From an uncultured Erythrobacter sp. (lineage in GTDB: Bacteria > Pseudomonadota > Alphaproteobacteria > Sphingomonadales > Sphingomonadaceae), in assembly GCA_947493165.1 (NCBI GenBank), contig CANLPY010000001.1:1402501-1466500 (forward strand): a stretch of 64,000 nucleotides of DNA. The letters run 5' to 3'. The position numbers and the translations under genes were made by a program. Numbering within the stretch: position 1 is the first letter of the stretch; the number at the start of each line of letters is the position of its first letter. A model generated the notes under the pieces. That model worked only from the letters and a program-made list of their open reading frames with translations. It had not been told where the DNA came from and did not search any database. Positions 1-9,940 of this stretch are shown here, in pieces.

Positions 1-1
1 T

Positions 2-859
2 CCCGACACCGAAATCTTGAGCCTTCAGGAAGAGCGCAATGAGCGGATGACGATCCCCGTCACTATCGGCGGGACAGGTCCGTATGATTTCATGATCGAC
101 ACCGGCAGTCAGGCGACTGCGGTTAGCCACCAGATCAACGAAACGCTCAGCTTGGAATCGCTTGGCACAGCGACACTAGTGGGCATGGCGAGCAGTAGAT
201 CAGTGCCCCTTGTGGAACTCGACAGCTTAGAAATGGGCAGCCGGACGATCAACAATCTGGCAGCGCCTGTGCTGTACAGACAGCATGTCGGCGCGGATGG
301 GATCATCGGACTGGATAGCCTGCAGGATTTCCGCGTCCTGATTGATTTTCGTAAAGAGACGATTGCGGTTGAGGACGTCACCCAGAAGCGTGGCAGCCAG
401 CGCGGCTTTGAGATTGTGGTGCGCGCACGGCATAAGCTGGGCCAATTGCTGATCACCAACGCAGAGATTGAAGGGGTCAAAGCGACCGTCATTATTGACA
501 CTGGCGCGCAAGCAAGCCTTGCCAACAACGCTCTGCGGGAACGCATTCGTACGAAGCGCGCGCAAGAGGTTACCACCACGGATGTAAACGGTGTGTCTAT
601 TGCGGGGCAGATGTCGTTCGTTCGCACGCTAGAAATCGAAGGGGTGACGCTGCGCAATGTACCGATCACGTTTTCAGACACGCCAGCTTTTGAGGCGCTT
701 GGCCTGCAAGACAAGCCTGTGCTGTCGCTCGGCATGAACCATCTCAAGATGTTCGACCGGGTCGCGATCGACTTTTCGCGCCAGCGCGTCTTGTTTGATC
801 TGCCGCGTGATGTCGCGCGGTCTTTGCGCAACAGATCTCGTGCCAACGGAATAAACTGA
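2..859 (+). CDS. Retropepsin-like aspartic protease, two-domain, 5' partial
   Basis: The reading frame is open to the left edge, so the true start lies outside the window; the TTG at 17 is unlikely to be the start. Two copies of the hydrophobic-Asp-Thr-Gly motif are visible: IDTGSQ (D28 counted from the TTG) and IDTGAQ (D161), each followed about 60 residues on by a hydrophobic-hydrophobic-Gly segment (IIGLD, and later LSLGM). This is the plan of two retroviral-type aspartic protease folds in one chain, which could form the active site within one polypeptide. Bacterial members are usually exported; the signal peptide would be in the missing part. Substrate unknown. It precedes the ABC exporter by 71 bases on the same strand. 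Confidence 0.75.
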   Translation, partial: PDTEILSLQEERNERMTIPVTIGGTGPYDFMIDTGSQATAVSHQINETLSLESLGTATLVGMASSRSVPLVELDSLEMGSRTINNLAAPVLYRQHVGADGIIGLDSLQDFRVLIDFRKETIAVEDVTQKRGSQRGFEIVVRARHKLGQLLITNAEIEGVKATVIIDTGAQASLANNALRERIRTKRAQEVTTTDVNGVSIAGQMSFVRTLEIEGVTLRNVPITFSDTPAFEALGLQDKPVLSLGMNHLKMFDRVAIDFSRQRVLFDLPRDVARSLRNRSRANGIN

Positions 860-930
860 CCTAACGGCAAACCTTGTAAAGCCCAACAACCTTGCGCGTG
901 TGACGCCACGCGCCCACATGGGCGAGCAAG

Positions 931-2784
931 ATGCCGCCTGATACCGCCAGCTCTGATCGACCAACAAAGCCCGCCGACGCCGAAGGCTGGCCGACGTTAA
1001 AGCGGTTCCTCCCTTACCTATGGCCCAAGGATAATCCCGGTCTGCGCTGGCGCATCGTCATTGCGATGATACTGGTGCTGGCTGCCAAAGGCGTAACTTT
1101 GGCCCTGCCCTTTGCCTATAAAGGCGCAGCTGACGAAATGGCCGGACCGGTTGGCGACGGCGTAACCGTGGCGCTGGCTTTGGTGGTGGCATACGCGCTT
1201 GGCCGGTTCACCTCTTTGCTGTTCGACAACTTGCGCAACATCGTGTTCGAGCGGGTAGGACAGGCGGCCACGCTCAGCCTGGCTGAGGATGTGTTCCACC
1301 GCCTCCACCGCTTATCACTACGCTTTCACTTGTCACGCCGCACGGGCGAAGTGACAAAGATTATCGAACGCGGAACTAAGAGCATCGACATGATGCTATA
1401 TTTTCTGCTGTTCAACATCGCCCCAACAGCGATTGAACTGATCGCAGTTGGCGTGATCTTCTATATCAATTTCGGTTGGGAGCTGGTTGCCGCAACCGCC
1501 GTTACGGTTGTCACATACATTGCGATCACCCGGTGGATTACCGAATGGCGCACCAAGCTGCGCCGCGAAATGAACGATCTTGATGGTCAAGCGCTGCACC
1601 GCGCGGTGGATTCGCTGCTCAACTTTGAAACGGTCAAATATTTTGGCGCCGAAGACCGGGAAGAGCGCCGCTATAGCCAAGCAGCAAAGGCATATGCCGA
1701 AGCTGCGATAAAGAGCGAAAATTCGCTCGGTCTCCTCAATATGACGCAATCGCTCATCACCAATGCGTTGATGGCAGGAGCGATGGCTTACACCGTTTGG
1801 GGCTGGAGCAAAGGTGACCTGACAGTGGGTGACTTAGTGCTAGTCAACACCTTCCTAATGCAGCTGTTCCGCCCACTCGATCTGCTTGGCTGGGTCTATC
1901 GCACCATCAGGCAGGGGCTAGTCGACATGGCCGAAATGTTCCGTCTGATCGATACTGATGTCGAAGTGCGCGATGTGCCAGACGCTCCCGCGCTAGTGGT
2001 GAAACAACCGCAAGTTGTGTTCGACAATGTCACATTCTCATACGAAGAAGGCCGCACAATTCTGCATGGACTCAGCTTTGAAGTCCCAGCCAGCAGCACT
2101 ATTGCGGTCGTCGGCCCCTCAGGCGCGGGCAAGAGCACCATCGGCCGATTGCTGTTTCGCTTTTACGATCCGACTTCGGGCCGGATTCTAATCGACGGCC
2201 AAGACATTGCTCAAATGCAGCAAGACAGCGTGCGCGAAGCCATCGGCATTGTGCCGCAGGACAGTGTGTTGTTCAACGACACGCTTCGCTACAATGTCGG
2301 CTATGGCGCGGCAGAGGTGGACGAAGAAACTATTCGCCGGGCCACGCAAGATGCCGCCCTCACCCCATTAGTAGAAAGCCTACCCGATGGGTTTGATACC
2401 ATGGTTGGCGAGCGCGGCCTCAAGCTATCAGGCGGAGAGAAGCAACGCGTCGCCATAGCCCGAACACTGGTGAAAGACCCGCCGATTTTGCTGTTGGACG
2501 AAGCGACCAGCGCATTGGACAGCCGCACCGAACAGGAAATCCTAGCAACACTCCGCCGCATTGCCGCTGGTCGCACGACTATTGCCATCGCGCACCGGCT
2601 TTCAACAATTTCAGACGCGGATCAGATTATTGTGCTGGAGGGCGGACGCCTAGCAGAACAAGGCACGCATAGTGCTCTACTTTCGAAGCGCGGACTTTAT
2701 GCTGACATGTGGGCCCGCCAAGCCAATGAAGGCACAAATGAGGGAGCCAACACTGGCTCCCCCAAAGAACAAGCAGCGACCTAA
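931..2784 (+). CDS. ABC exporter of the Atm1/HMT1 (ABCB7-like) type
   Basis: A 617-residue half-transporter: about six membrane segments in residues 40-320, then an ATPase domain. Walker A is GPSGAGKS (395-402), the signature is LSGGEKQR (499-506), and Walker B ends in LLLDE (D523, E524) followed by ATSALD. The opening YLWPKDNPGLRWR is characteristic of the Atm1/ABCB6/ABCB7 family, which exports glutathione-linked sulfur or metal compounds across the inner membrane and affects Fe-S and heavy-metal balance. An ATG at 918 stops after seven codons, so 931 is the start. The gene converges on the M16 peptidase with 16 bases between them. The exact substrate cannot be read from the sequence. Confidence 0.88.
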   Translation: MPPDTASSDRPTKPADAEGWPTLKRFLPYLWPKDNPGLRWRIVIAMILVLAAKGVTLALPFAYKGAADEMAGPVGDGVTVALALVVAYALGRFTSLLFDNLRNIVFERVGQAATLSLAEDVFHRLHRLSLRFHLSRRTGEVTKIIERGTKSIDMMLYFLLFNIAPTAIELIAVGVIFYINFGWELVAATAVTVVTYIAITRWITEWRTKLRREMNDLDGQALHRAVDSLLNFETVKYFGAEDREERRYSQAAKAYAEAAIKSENSLGLLNMTQSLITNALMAGAMAYTVWGWSKGDLTVGDLVLVNTFLMQLFRPLDLLGWVYRTIRQGLVDMAEMFRLIDTDVEVRDVPDAPALVVKQPQVVFDNVTFSYEEGRTILHGLSFEVPASSTIAVVGPSGAGKSTIGRLLFRFYDPTSGRILIDGQDIAQMQQDSVREAIGIVPQDSVLFNDTLRYNVGYGAAEVDEETIRRATQDAALTPLVESLPDGFDTMVGERGLKLSGGEKQRVAIARTLVKDPPILLLDEATSALDSRTEQEILATLRRIAAGRTTIAIAHRLSTISDADQIIVLEGGRLAEQGTHSALLSKRGLYADMWARQANEGTNEGANTGSPKEQAAT

Positions 2785-2800
2785 CAGTCGCGACGCGATT

Positions 2801-5680
2801 TCATTCGCCAGCAGCTTCCGTGTCGCCGGCTTCTGCCCCAGTGTCAGCCTTGCGCAAATCGCTGGCGGCGAGATCAAGATCGTCAAACGCAATCACCTCA
2901 ACTTCGCCGCGAAGCTCTTCTAGCTCAGTGAGAAATTCCGACGCCTTACCAACCACGATAAGAGACGTGCGGTCCTCATCGAGATATTTCTCAGCCATCG
3001 AAGCCGCTTCTTCAGCGCTCACGTCTGAAAGACGATCTGCAATCGCAAAGGCTTCAGAGGGTTCAATCCCGCGCAGCATCAGGCTCGCGACCTGACCGTT
3101 GAAGCCGCCGCTGGTTTCCAGACTACGAGCAATCGCGCCGCCCAGAAAAAGGCGCCGCTTTTCAATCTCTTCTTCGGTTGCGGGCTGTTCGGACAGTTTT
3201 TCGAATTCCTCGAAGAAGACTGCCGCGACTTCATCAACTGTGCTGTGATCGGTTTGCGCCTGAGCGCGCCAGATCGAGGCATCAGCCGCTTGGCCGTGCT
3301 GCGAATACGCTCCGTATGCAAGAGCACGCTTAGTGCGCACTTCTTCGAACAAGCGCCCGTTCGAGCCGGAGCCAAGCACAGTATTAGCCAGCCAGACTGG
3401 ATAGAAATCCTCATCTTTGCGAGAGATCCCGCGGACACCTGCGATCACCACAGATTGACCGGCATCTGGCATATCGATCACGAGCGTGCGCGGCTCCGTG
3501 CCATTTCCTGCTGGGTTTGCAACTGGCGCAGGCGCCGAACTGCTGGAAGTCCAATCACCAAACAGCTCACTTGCGAGACCCTCGGCCTCGCTTGAACTGA
3601 TACCGCCGCTCACGACGATTTTGGCCGCCGCAGGGTGCCAATAGGCAGCTCGGTGCGAGGCCAAATCCTCACGACTGATTTTGGGAAGACTGGTTTCAGT
3701 TGAAATCCGGCCATAAGGCGCATCGCCGTACATCACGCGTGTCGCAACAAGACCAGCTAACGAACCTGGATCCTTATAAACGGCTGAAATTCCATCCATC
3801 GCACGCTTGCGCTCACGCTCAAGCTCAGCCTCAGGATAGTTCGCGTTTTGAATGATATCGACGAGGACTTGGCCCGCTTCGGCAAGGTTGACCGCAGGGG
3901 CGGTCAGACTGGCGAAAGTCCCGTCGAGACCGCTGGTAATGCCAATACTCGCACCGAGCGATTCAAGCGTCGCAGCGATTTCTGGCGCGGTGCGCGTAGC
4001 TGTGCCCTTGTCAGCAAGCGTAGCGGCAAAGCCAGCGACGCCAGCCTTTCCTACTGGATCCGTGGAAGTCCCCCCTGGAAATACGACGGTGATGGTCGCA
4101 ATCGGAACATTGCTGGTCTGAGTGCTGACCAACGGGATGCCGTTAGCAAGCTGCGTTTCAAAAAAGTCGGACCGCACAATCTGTGGTTTTTCACCAGCCG
4201 GCGGCGGTGCCATTCGCTCCCCTTCCGGAAGCACTTCACGGGGCTCTCCGGTTGCGGGCGGAACCGTGGCATAGGCCGGGCGCGGGACAGGGTTGGCGTA
4301 GCTTTCGGGGTTATCCTCACCAACGGTGTAAGTCATTGAGACCTTCGCATCGGGAGCAAGCCATTTGGCCGCGACCCGCTGAACATCTTCGCTTGTGACA
4401 GCGGCAATCCGTTCCAAGCGGATGTCGGCGGCATCAGGATTACCTGTCGACATGAGCGCTTCGCCTAACTCAAACGCGCGGCCGCGCACAGTCTGGCGCT
4501 GTGAAAGAGCGCTGGAGAAGATTTCGTTCTTCGCCTCGCGCAGCTCAGCAACGCTTACCGCTTCGGTTCGCACCCGTTTTAGCTCTGCGTTCAGAATGCC
4601 GCGCGCTTCATCAGGCTGAGCCGCAGGGCTCAGCACAGCGAAGTTGGCGATAAAACCGGCATCCATTGTCATCGAATCGAAGTGGACCGCTTGAACCGCT
4701 TTGCCGGTGCGGATTAGCGCCTTGTGCAAACGGCTGTTATCGCCGCGCGACAGGATCGCAGTGAGCACTTCGAGCGCTGGCGCATCAGCATCGGTCACCG
4801 AGGGTGCTTTCCAAATGCCGCCAACCAGCGGCAGCGGAACATTTGGCGCAGTGGCGTTAATGCTACGCGGCTCCGTCCGAACCGGCTCTTCGCCTTCAAT
4901 CTCTAGGCTGATTGCGTTATCGCGCGGGGCAATATCAGCGAAATATTCGTCCACCAGCGCTTTCAGATTGTCCATTTCAAAGTTGCCCGCGACAATCAGT
5001 GTCGCCGTATCAGGACCATAATAAGCCTGATGAAAAGCACGTGCATCATCCAGTGTGGCGGCATCAAGGTCCTCGATCGAGCCAATACCGGGACGTCGCA
5101 TCGGCAACACATCATAGGCGTTTTCTGGAATCACGAACCGCTGCAACCGGCCATAGGGCGGCGCGAGAACACGGGTGCGCAGTTCTTCCTTCACAACATT
5201 GCGTTCATTCTCGAACACGTCCGCGTCCACAACCGGAAATGCCATGCGCTCACGGTGCGTCCATAGCATCGTTTCCAGATATTGCGCCGGGACAGTCTCA
5301 AAATAGTTGGTGCGATCAATCCAATTCGATGCGTTGCGCTGTCCGCCAACATCCTCGGTCAGCTTGTTGATCATGTTGTATGGCATATTGACCGTTTTAC
5401 GGCTCAAAATGTGCTCAAACAGATGTGAGAAACCAGAGCGCCCTTCGGGATCGTGCTTTGACCCGACTTTGTACCATAACGATGTGGTGACATTAGCAGT
5501 CGAATTGTCGGGCAATGCAATAACCGTCAGGCCGTTTTCGAGCGTCCATCGCGTGTATTCGATTTTCGGCGCAGACAACGTAGTCGCCGCATCAGCCTCA
5601 TTGTGAGGGTCCGCCATAGCCGGCGTTGTAAAAGCCATTGCTGCTGCGGCAGCGCTCGCAAGCATTGCGTATTTAATCAT
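2801..5680 (-). CDS. Periplasmic M16 family zinc peptidase, two M16 modules
   Basis: A 959-residue protein with a cleavable signal peptide (alanine-rich core, AMA just before residue 24). The inverted zinc motif HLFEH is at 86-90, with the downstream NVVKEELR stretch supplying the distal glutamate as in pitrilysin/insulinase peptidases. The second half (from about residue 510, starting with a new DFFETQLANGIPLV strand) is the non-catalytic M16 partner module and lacks HxxEH. Single-chain two-module M16 enzymes of this length are common in the sphingomonad periplasm, where they degrade short peptides. The start ATG at 5680 gives the signal peptide directly. It sits alone, upstream of the ACT-hslUV group on the same strand. 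Confidence 0.9.
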   Translation of the reverse strand: MIKYAMLASAAAAAMAFTTPAMADPHNEADAATTLSAPKIEYTRWTLENGLTVIALPDNSTANVTTSLWYKVGSKHDPEGRSGFSHLFEHILSRKTVNMPYNMINKLTEDVGGQRNASNWIDRTNYFETVPAQYLETMLWTHRERMAFPVVDADVFENERNVVKEELRTRVLAPPYGRLQRFVIPENAYDVLPMRRPGIGSIEDLDAATLDDARAFHQAYYGPDTATLIVAGNFEMDNLKALVDEYFADIAPRDNAISLEIEGEEPVRTEPRSINATAPNVPLPLVGGIWKAPSVTDADAPALEVLTAILSRGDNSRLHKALIRTGKAVQAVHFDSMTMDAGFIANFAVLSPAAQPDEARGILNAELKRVRTEAVSVAELREAKNEIFSSALSQRQTVRGRAFELGEALMSTGNPDAADIRLERIAAVTSEDVQRVAAKWLAPDAKVSMTYTVGEDNPESYANPVPRPAYATVPPATGEPREVLPEGERMAPPPAGEKPQIVRSDFFETQLANGIPLVSTQTSNVPIATITVVFPGGTSTDPVGKAGVAGFAATLADKGTATRTAPEIAATLESLGASIGITSGLDGTFASLTAPAVNLAEAGQVLVDIIQNANYPEAELERERKRAMDGISAVYKDPGSLAGLVATRVMYGDAPYGRISTETSLPKISREDLASHRAAYWHPAAAKIVVSGGISSSEAEGLASELFGDWTSSSSAPAPVANPAGNGTEPRTLVIDMPDAGQSVVIAGVRGISRKDEDFYPVWLANTVLGSGSNGRLFEEVRTKRALAYGAYSQHGQAADASIWRAQAQTDHSTVDEVAAVFFEEFEKLSEQPATEEEIEKRRLFLGGAIARSLETSGGFNGQVASLMLRGIEPSEAFAIADRLSDVSAEEAASMAEKYLDEDRTSLIVVGKASEFLTELEELRGEVEVIAFDDLDLAASDLRKADTGAEAGDTEAAGE

Positions 5681-5779
5681 GATCCAGTCCCCAGTGCATT
5701 TTCAATTGCTTGCATTAAAGCGCGGCCGCGCGCGCAGCTCAAGCAAGTAATTGTGTTTGACTGGCTGAAACGCTGATAT

Positions 5780-6193
5780 TTATCGACGTGCGTCGTCTGA
5801 CAGCTGCTTTAAGACTGCGAGTGCTTCGCCCCGCCTGTCCCACGGGACAAACAGGTGATCGTGATGAAAGCCCGCAATGACGTTGCAAGCAAGACCAGTC
5901 TCGGCGAGCGAAGTCGCAACCGCAGCGGTTAGGCCAACGCCTTCGAGGTCGGAATGAACTTGTAAGATGATCCGGGCAAAGCGCGGCAATCCTTCGGCCA
6001 TCTCCAATTCCTGTTCGAGCTCGATGATATATGTCGTGCCCTCTGCCTCATTGATTGAAGCGAACATGCCAGTCAGTTCAATCGAGTAACCGGTTAAGCG
6101 GTCGTCTAGCACGAAGACGTAAGGCAGATCATGCAGCACCGGGTCCATGCCAGCTAGCATGGCCTGAAGGTCGCTGACTGGCCCTCGCGGCAT
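5780..6193 (-). CDS. ACT domain-containing protein
   Basis: A 137-residue protein. The N-terminal half begins PYVFVLDDRL; the C-terminal half (ARIILQVHSDLEGVGLTAAVATSLAE) has the ACT-like strand-helix pattern, and GFHHDHLFVPWDRRGEAL is typical of small stand-alone ACT proteins of the DUF2241 type. Such proteins bind small ligands such as amino acids; no catalytic residues are seen. Its ATG overlaps the hslU stop by one base (TAATG), so it is translated with hslU and is the last gene of hslV-hslU-ACT. I know of no functional link to the protease. Confidence 0.75.
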   Translation of the reverse strand: MPRGPVSDLQAMLAGMDPVLHDLPYVFVLDDRLTGYSIELTGMFASINEAEGTTYIIELEQELEMAEGLPRFARIILQVHSDLEGVGLTAAVATSLAETGLACNVIAGFHHDHLFVPWDRRGEALAVLKQLSDDARR

Positions 6194-7494
6194 TACAGAA
6201 TGTACTTTGACAGATCGCTATCGCTGGCCAGCTCGCCCAGCCGCTCGCGCACATAGGCGGCGTCGATCACAATCGTTTCGCCTTCATGGTCTTCAGCCTC
6301 AAAGCTGATTTCCTCAAGCAGTTTTTCCATCACAGTCTGCAATCGCCGCGCGCCGATATTCTCAACGCTTTCGTTCACTTGAGCGGCGATCTTTGCCACT
6401 TCAGCCACCGCATCATCCTTGAAATCAAGCGTTACGTCTTCCGTGCCGATTAGAGCGCGATATTGCTCTACCAGATTGGCTTTGGTCTCGCTCAAGATAC
6501 GGACGAAATCGTCTTCGGTCAGCGCGCGCAGCTCCACCCGGATTGGCAGACGGCCCTGCAATTCAGGAAGCATGTCTGATGGCTTGGCAAGATGGAACGC
6601 GCCGCTGGCAATAAACAGCACATGGTCGGTTTTCATCGGGCCATATTTGGTGCTGACAGTCGTGCCTTCGATAAGCGGCAGAAGATCCCGCTGAACGCCT
6701 TCACGGCTGACCGAACCGCCGCGTACGTCGCTAACCGCAATCTTGTCGATCTCGTCCAAAAACACGATGCCGTTGGTCTCTGCATTGCGCAGAGCGGTCT
6801 GCGCGACATCATCATCGTCTAAGCGCTTATCCGCTTCCTCATCAACGAGCTTGTCCCACGCCTCTGGCACGCGCATTTTGCGGCGCTTGGTGGGTGCTTT
6901 GCCAAAGGCTTTGCCCATCATATCCGACAGGTCGATCATGCCAACATTGCCACCCATATTGCCCATATCAAACGGCATGTTGGGTGCTTCTGAAACGTCG
7001 ATTTCAACTTCAACCTCGTTCATCGCATCCTGAATGATGCGCTGGCGAAAGCTTTCTCGAGTGGCCTCAGAAGCATTGTCGCCAACTAAGGCGGTTAGCA
7101 GTCGCTCCATCGCGGCATCCGACGCGGCTTCGCGGACTGATTCGCGGCGGCGCTCTTTTTCCAAGCGAATGGCTTCTTCGGCGAGATCGCGCGCAATCTG
7201 CTCCACATCGCGGCCGACATAGCCAACTTCTGTAAACTTGGTCGCTTCGATCTTAACAAATGGAGCTTCGGCCAATTTCGCCAACCGGCGGCTGATTTCA
7301 GTTTTACCGCAACCTGTCGGACCGATCATCAGGATGTTCTTGGGCGTCACCTCATCGCGCAAATCCGCGCCTAGCCGTTGGCGCCGCCAGCGATTGCGCA
7401 GTGCCACCGCGACTGCGCGCTTCGCGTCTTTCTGGCCGATAATATGCTCATCGAGCGCGGCGACGATCGCCTTTGGGGTGAGATTATCTGTCAT
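6193..7494 (-). CDS. hslU: HslU, ATPase subunit of the HslVU protease
   Basis: A 433-residue AAA+ unfoldase. It opens with the family hallmark ([16 protein letters not shown]), then Walker A GPTGCGKT (58-65), the pore loop GYVGRD, a variable intermediate I domain (about 110-240), Walker B VFLDEIDK, sensor-2 region [14 protein letters not shown], and the C-terminal tail ending LSKYIL that activates HslV. HslU unfolds proteins and feeds them to HslV in the cytoplasm; it is usually heat-inducible. Length and motifs are complete. It lies 43 bases after hslV and overlaps the ACT gene. Confidence 0.97.
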   Translation of the reverse strand: MTDNLTPKAIVAALDEHIIGQKDAKRAVAVALRNRWRRQRLGADLRDEVTPKNILMIGPTGCGKTEISRRLAKLAEAPFVKIEATKFTEVGYVGRDVEQIARDLAEEAIRLEKERRRESVREAASDAAMERLLTALVGDNASEATRESFRQRIIQDAMNEVEVEIDVSEAPNMPFDMGNMGGNVGMIDLSDMMGKAFGKAPTKRRKMRVPEAWDKLVDEEADKRLDDDDVAQTALRNAETNGIVFLDEIDKIAVSDVRGGSVSREGVQRDLLPLIEGTTVSTKYGPMKTDHVLFIASGAFHLAKPSDMLPELQGRLPIRVELRALTEDDFVRILSETKANLVEQYRALIGTEDVTLDFKDDAVAEVAKIAAQVNESVENIGARRLQTVMEKLLEEISFEAEDHEGETIVIDAAYVRERLGELASDSDLSKYIL

Positions 7495-7537
7495 GATTGT
7501 CCGTATTGGGAAAAGAAAGTGCGCGCCGCGAGCCGGA

Positions 7538-8098
7538 TTAGACCGTCTCCAGCGTCACATTACCATTGGTGAAGACACAAATGTCGGCGGCCACGGCCAT
7601 TGCCTTGACCGCGATCTGTTCAGCATCGTCTTCGTATTCAGCAATCGCGCGGGCGGCTGCGAGCGCATAATTGCCGCCTGATCCAATCGCCGCAATACCG
7701 CCTTCGGGTTCCAGCACATCGCCATTGCCGGTGAGCACCAGCAAGGTTTCGCTATCGGCGACGATCATCAACGCTTCGAGATTGCGCAAATATTTGTCCG
7801 TGCGCCAATCTTTCGCGAGCTCAACAGCCGCGCGCAGCAATTGCCCGGAATATTGCTCCAGCTTTTTCTCAAGCCGTTCAAACAAAGTGAACGCATCGGC
7901 GGTCGCACCTGCAAAACCAGCGACAACTTTGCCGCCCTCGCCGATGCGGCGAACCTTGCGCGCATTAGGCTTCATTACGGTGTTACCCATGGAGACCTGA
8001 CCATCGCCGGCGACAACGATTTTATCGCCGCGCTTTACGCCTACGATGGTGGTGCCGTGCCACTGAGTAAGGCCGTGGCTAGCCGTATCATTGCTCAT
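7538..8098 (-). CDS. hslV: HslV, peptidase subunit of the HslVU protease
   Basis: A 186-residue proteasome-like N-terminal threonine hydrolase. The mature enzyme should begin at Thr16 in WHGTTIVGV after removal of a short propeptide. [13 protein letters not shown] and [23 protein letters not shown] are conserved HslV segments, and [13 protein letters not shown] is the helix near the active site. I chose the ATG at 8098; the frame extends three codons further to a TTG, which would only lengthen the propeptide. It is the first gene of hslV-hslU-ACT. Confidence 0.96.
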   Translation of the reverse strand: MSNDTASHGLTQWHGTTIVGVKRGDKIVVAGDGQVSMGNTVMKPNARKVRRIGEGGKVVAGFAGATADAFTLFERLEKKLEQYSGQLLRAAVELAKDWRTDKYLRNLEALMIVADSETLLVLTGNGDVLEPEGGIAAIGSGGNYALAAARAIAEYEDDAEQIAVKAMAVAADICVFTNGNVTLETV

Positions 8099-8146
8099 GC
8101 GGCGCAATATGGGCGCTCACACGCGGCAATCAAGCCGGTCAGGCTC

Positions 8147-8650
8147 TTAACCGCCGCCCGGTGCAGGGCCGCCGGAACCGACTGTGCCGATATTGCCGAA
8201 CAGGTCTTCAAGGAAGCCGCGCTCCCGGCCAAGGGTTGGTGTTTTATCGCTATCAGGCGATAGATAGACCACTTGATCAAGTCCGGCATTGTCAACGCTT
8301 GCCACATTTCCAGCCGCATCGAACTTTACCGCCAGCACAGAATGCGCCTGAATTCGTGGGCGGACAAGCGGACGGCGTCCCGTCACGCTAGAGACATAGT
8401 ACCAAGTAGGCTCACCATATTGACTGGTGAAGCTGGGGCGGCCCAATGTGCCTTCGACAGAACGCTGGTTGTCGATGCCCGGTTGAATCGATTGAAGCAG
8501 CGCATTGTCGACCACATAGCCGCGCGATTCGCGGATGGAAGAGCATCCAGCGAGCGCAACACCTGCACCCGCCAATAACGTCAACACCTTGATTTTGCGC
8601 AACATCCCTGTGCCCACTTTGCTATCAAGCCTGTTCATTGCTTCTGTCAT
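8147..8650 (-). CDS. bamE: BamE-type outer membrane assembly lipoprotein
   Basis: A 167-residue predicted lipoprotein with lipobox LAGC (Cys36), so it should be anchored in the outer membrane. The body carries the SmpA/OmlA fold signature: LLQSIQPGIDNQRSVEGTLGRP, then FTSQYGEPTWYYVSS, then a strand rich in FDAAGNVASVD. BamE is an accessory part of the BAM complex that folds outer membrane proteins. The C-terminus carries a Pro/Gly-rich tail. Starts at 8638 and 8605 are also in frame, and the one at 8605 would give a more usual signal length. It is divergent from the bc1 chaperone gene, an arrangement seen in other alphaproteobacteria. Confidence 0.88.
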   Translation of the reverse strand: MTEAMNRLDSKVGTGMLRKIKVLTLLAGAGVALAGCSSIRESRGYVVDNALLQSIQPGIDNQRSVEGTLGRPSFTSQYGEPTWYYVSSVTGRRPLVRPRIQAHSVLAVKFDAAGNVASVDNAGLDQVVYLSPDSDKTPTLGRERGFLEDLFGNIGTVGSGGPAPGGG

Positions 8651-8879
8651 TCCTTCGTCTCACGCTTGCAATGATCAGCCAATCTCTTGCCCGCACACTG
8701 CCGCGTCCTATATCGCATGGAACAAGGCTTTACGGCTGTCGTTCATGCCTTGCAACGTCGCTGCGTCATGCAGTTGGGGTGAATCGGTTGAATTGTCGCT
8801 GAATGCATCAAGCAAGGCGTGAAATTCGTAGCTGAAAAATATTCGGCAAATTCGCCGCCATCGCGAAAGGTATTCTTCG

Positions 8880-9407
8880 ATGTCATTCCTCACCAAAATG
8901 CTTGGCCTTGCCCCTGATCCCAGGGAAACCATCCGGCCGTTGTGGCACCGGGTGATAGAGCTTGCTCGTGAGCCATCCTATTATGAGGAATGCGGCGTGG
9001 CAGACAGCGTCAATGGACGCTTTGACATGATCACCGCTGTACTCAGCGTCGTTGTCGTGCGCGTTGAGGCGGCGGAAATGCGCAGCGAAAGCGCACTTTT
9101 GGCTGAGCTTTTCGTCGAGGATATGGACGGCCAATTGCGCGAATTTGGCGTGAATGATGTGGTTGTTGGCAAGCGCGTGGGCAAATTGATGAGCGTGCTG
9201 GGCGGGCGGCTCGGCGCATATCGCAGCGCGCTGCTTGATGGAGACATGGAAAAGCTCGCGCAGGCGGCGGCCCGCAACGTGACTTTTGCAGAGGGAACTG
9301 ATGAGGATGCAGCATCCGTGTGCGTCGCAGGCAAACTCCAAGAGCTTTCGATCAGGCTTGCCGCAGTCAGTGACGATGCGCTGATTAAGGCTGATTTTGC
9401 GTTATGA
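8880..9407 (+). CDS. Ubiquinol-cytochrome c chaperone (CBP3/UQCC1-like)
   Basis: A 175-residue soluble protein matching the Ubiq_cyt_C_chap family: an opening LWHRVIELAREPSYYEECGV, then DSVNGRFDMITAVLSVV and LAELFVEDMDGQLREFGV, the conserved helices of CBP3. In mitochondria CBP3 helps cytochrome b synthesis and bc1 assembly; the bacterial role is inferred to be similar. It overlaps the DUF177 gene by four bases (ATGA at 9404-9407), so the two are translationally coupled, a pairing found widely in alphaproteobacteria. Confidence 0.85.
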   Translation: MSFLTKMLGLAPDPRETIRPLWHRVIELAREPSYYEECGVADSVNGRFDMITAVLSVVVVRVEAAEMRSESALLAELFVEDMDGQLREFGVNDVVVGKRVGKLMSVLGGRLGAYRSALLDGDMEKLAQAAARNVTFAEGTDEDAASVCVAGKLQELSIRLAAVSDDALIKADFAL

Positions 9408-9940
9408 CCCCGCTTGAGCTGTCCCGCCCGATTAAACTGCGGCAATTGCCCGGTAACACCGTGCAGGTCGAAGCCGATGAGGCTGAGCGCGCAGCATTGT
9501 CGAGGCGGTTTGAGCTTGCGCAGGTGAGCCATTTGCGAGCAGACATAGTGCTTGAGCGGGACGGCGATACCGTGCTCGCAAAAGGGCAAATGCATGCCAA
9601 ATTCGTGCAACTATGCGTCGTTTCGGGTGAGGAATTCCCCGTCACCGTAAGCGAACCGATTGCGCTGAAATTCGTTGATGCAGCCACGACCCGCGCGGGG
9701 CTTGCAGAAGATACCGAAGACCTTGAAATTGAGCTCGACGCCAATGACCTCGACGTGGTCGAATATTCAGGCGATGCGTTTGATCTGGGTGAGGCAATCG
9801 CGCAATCGCTTGGCCTTGCTATCGATCCTTATGCCGAAGGACCGAACGCCGATGAAGCGCGTAAAGCCGCTGGCATTCTCGCCGAAGGCGAGCAAGACGG
9901 CCCGATGGCAGAAATGCTCGCCGCACTTAAGAAGGGCTAA
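9404..9940 (+). CDS. DUF177/YceD family protein
   Basis: A 178-residue protein with the DUF177 layout: N-terminal strand-rich part, LAKGQMHAKFVQLCVVSGEEFPV (only one of the two cysteines that can form the family CxxC is present), then the acidic EIELDANDLDVVEYSGDAFDLGEAIAQSLGLAIDPY segment that is the strongest family mark. YceD proteins are linked to 23S rRNA accumulation in some bacteria and plants and are usually encoded beside rpmF and plsX. Here no rpmF or plsX follows; the gene instead runs tail-to-tail into the XRE regulator, with stop codons overlapping by four bases. Confidence 0.85.
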   Translation: MTPLELSRPIKLRQLPGNTVQVEADEAERAALSRRFELAQVSHLRADIVLERDGDTVLAKGQMHAKFVQLCVVSGEEFPVTVSEPIALKFVDAATTRAGLAEDTEDLEIELDANDLDVVEYSGDAFDLGEAIAQSLGLAIDPYAEGPNADEARKAAGILAEGEQDGPMAEMLAALKKG

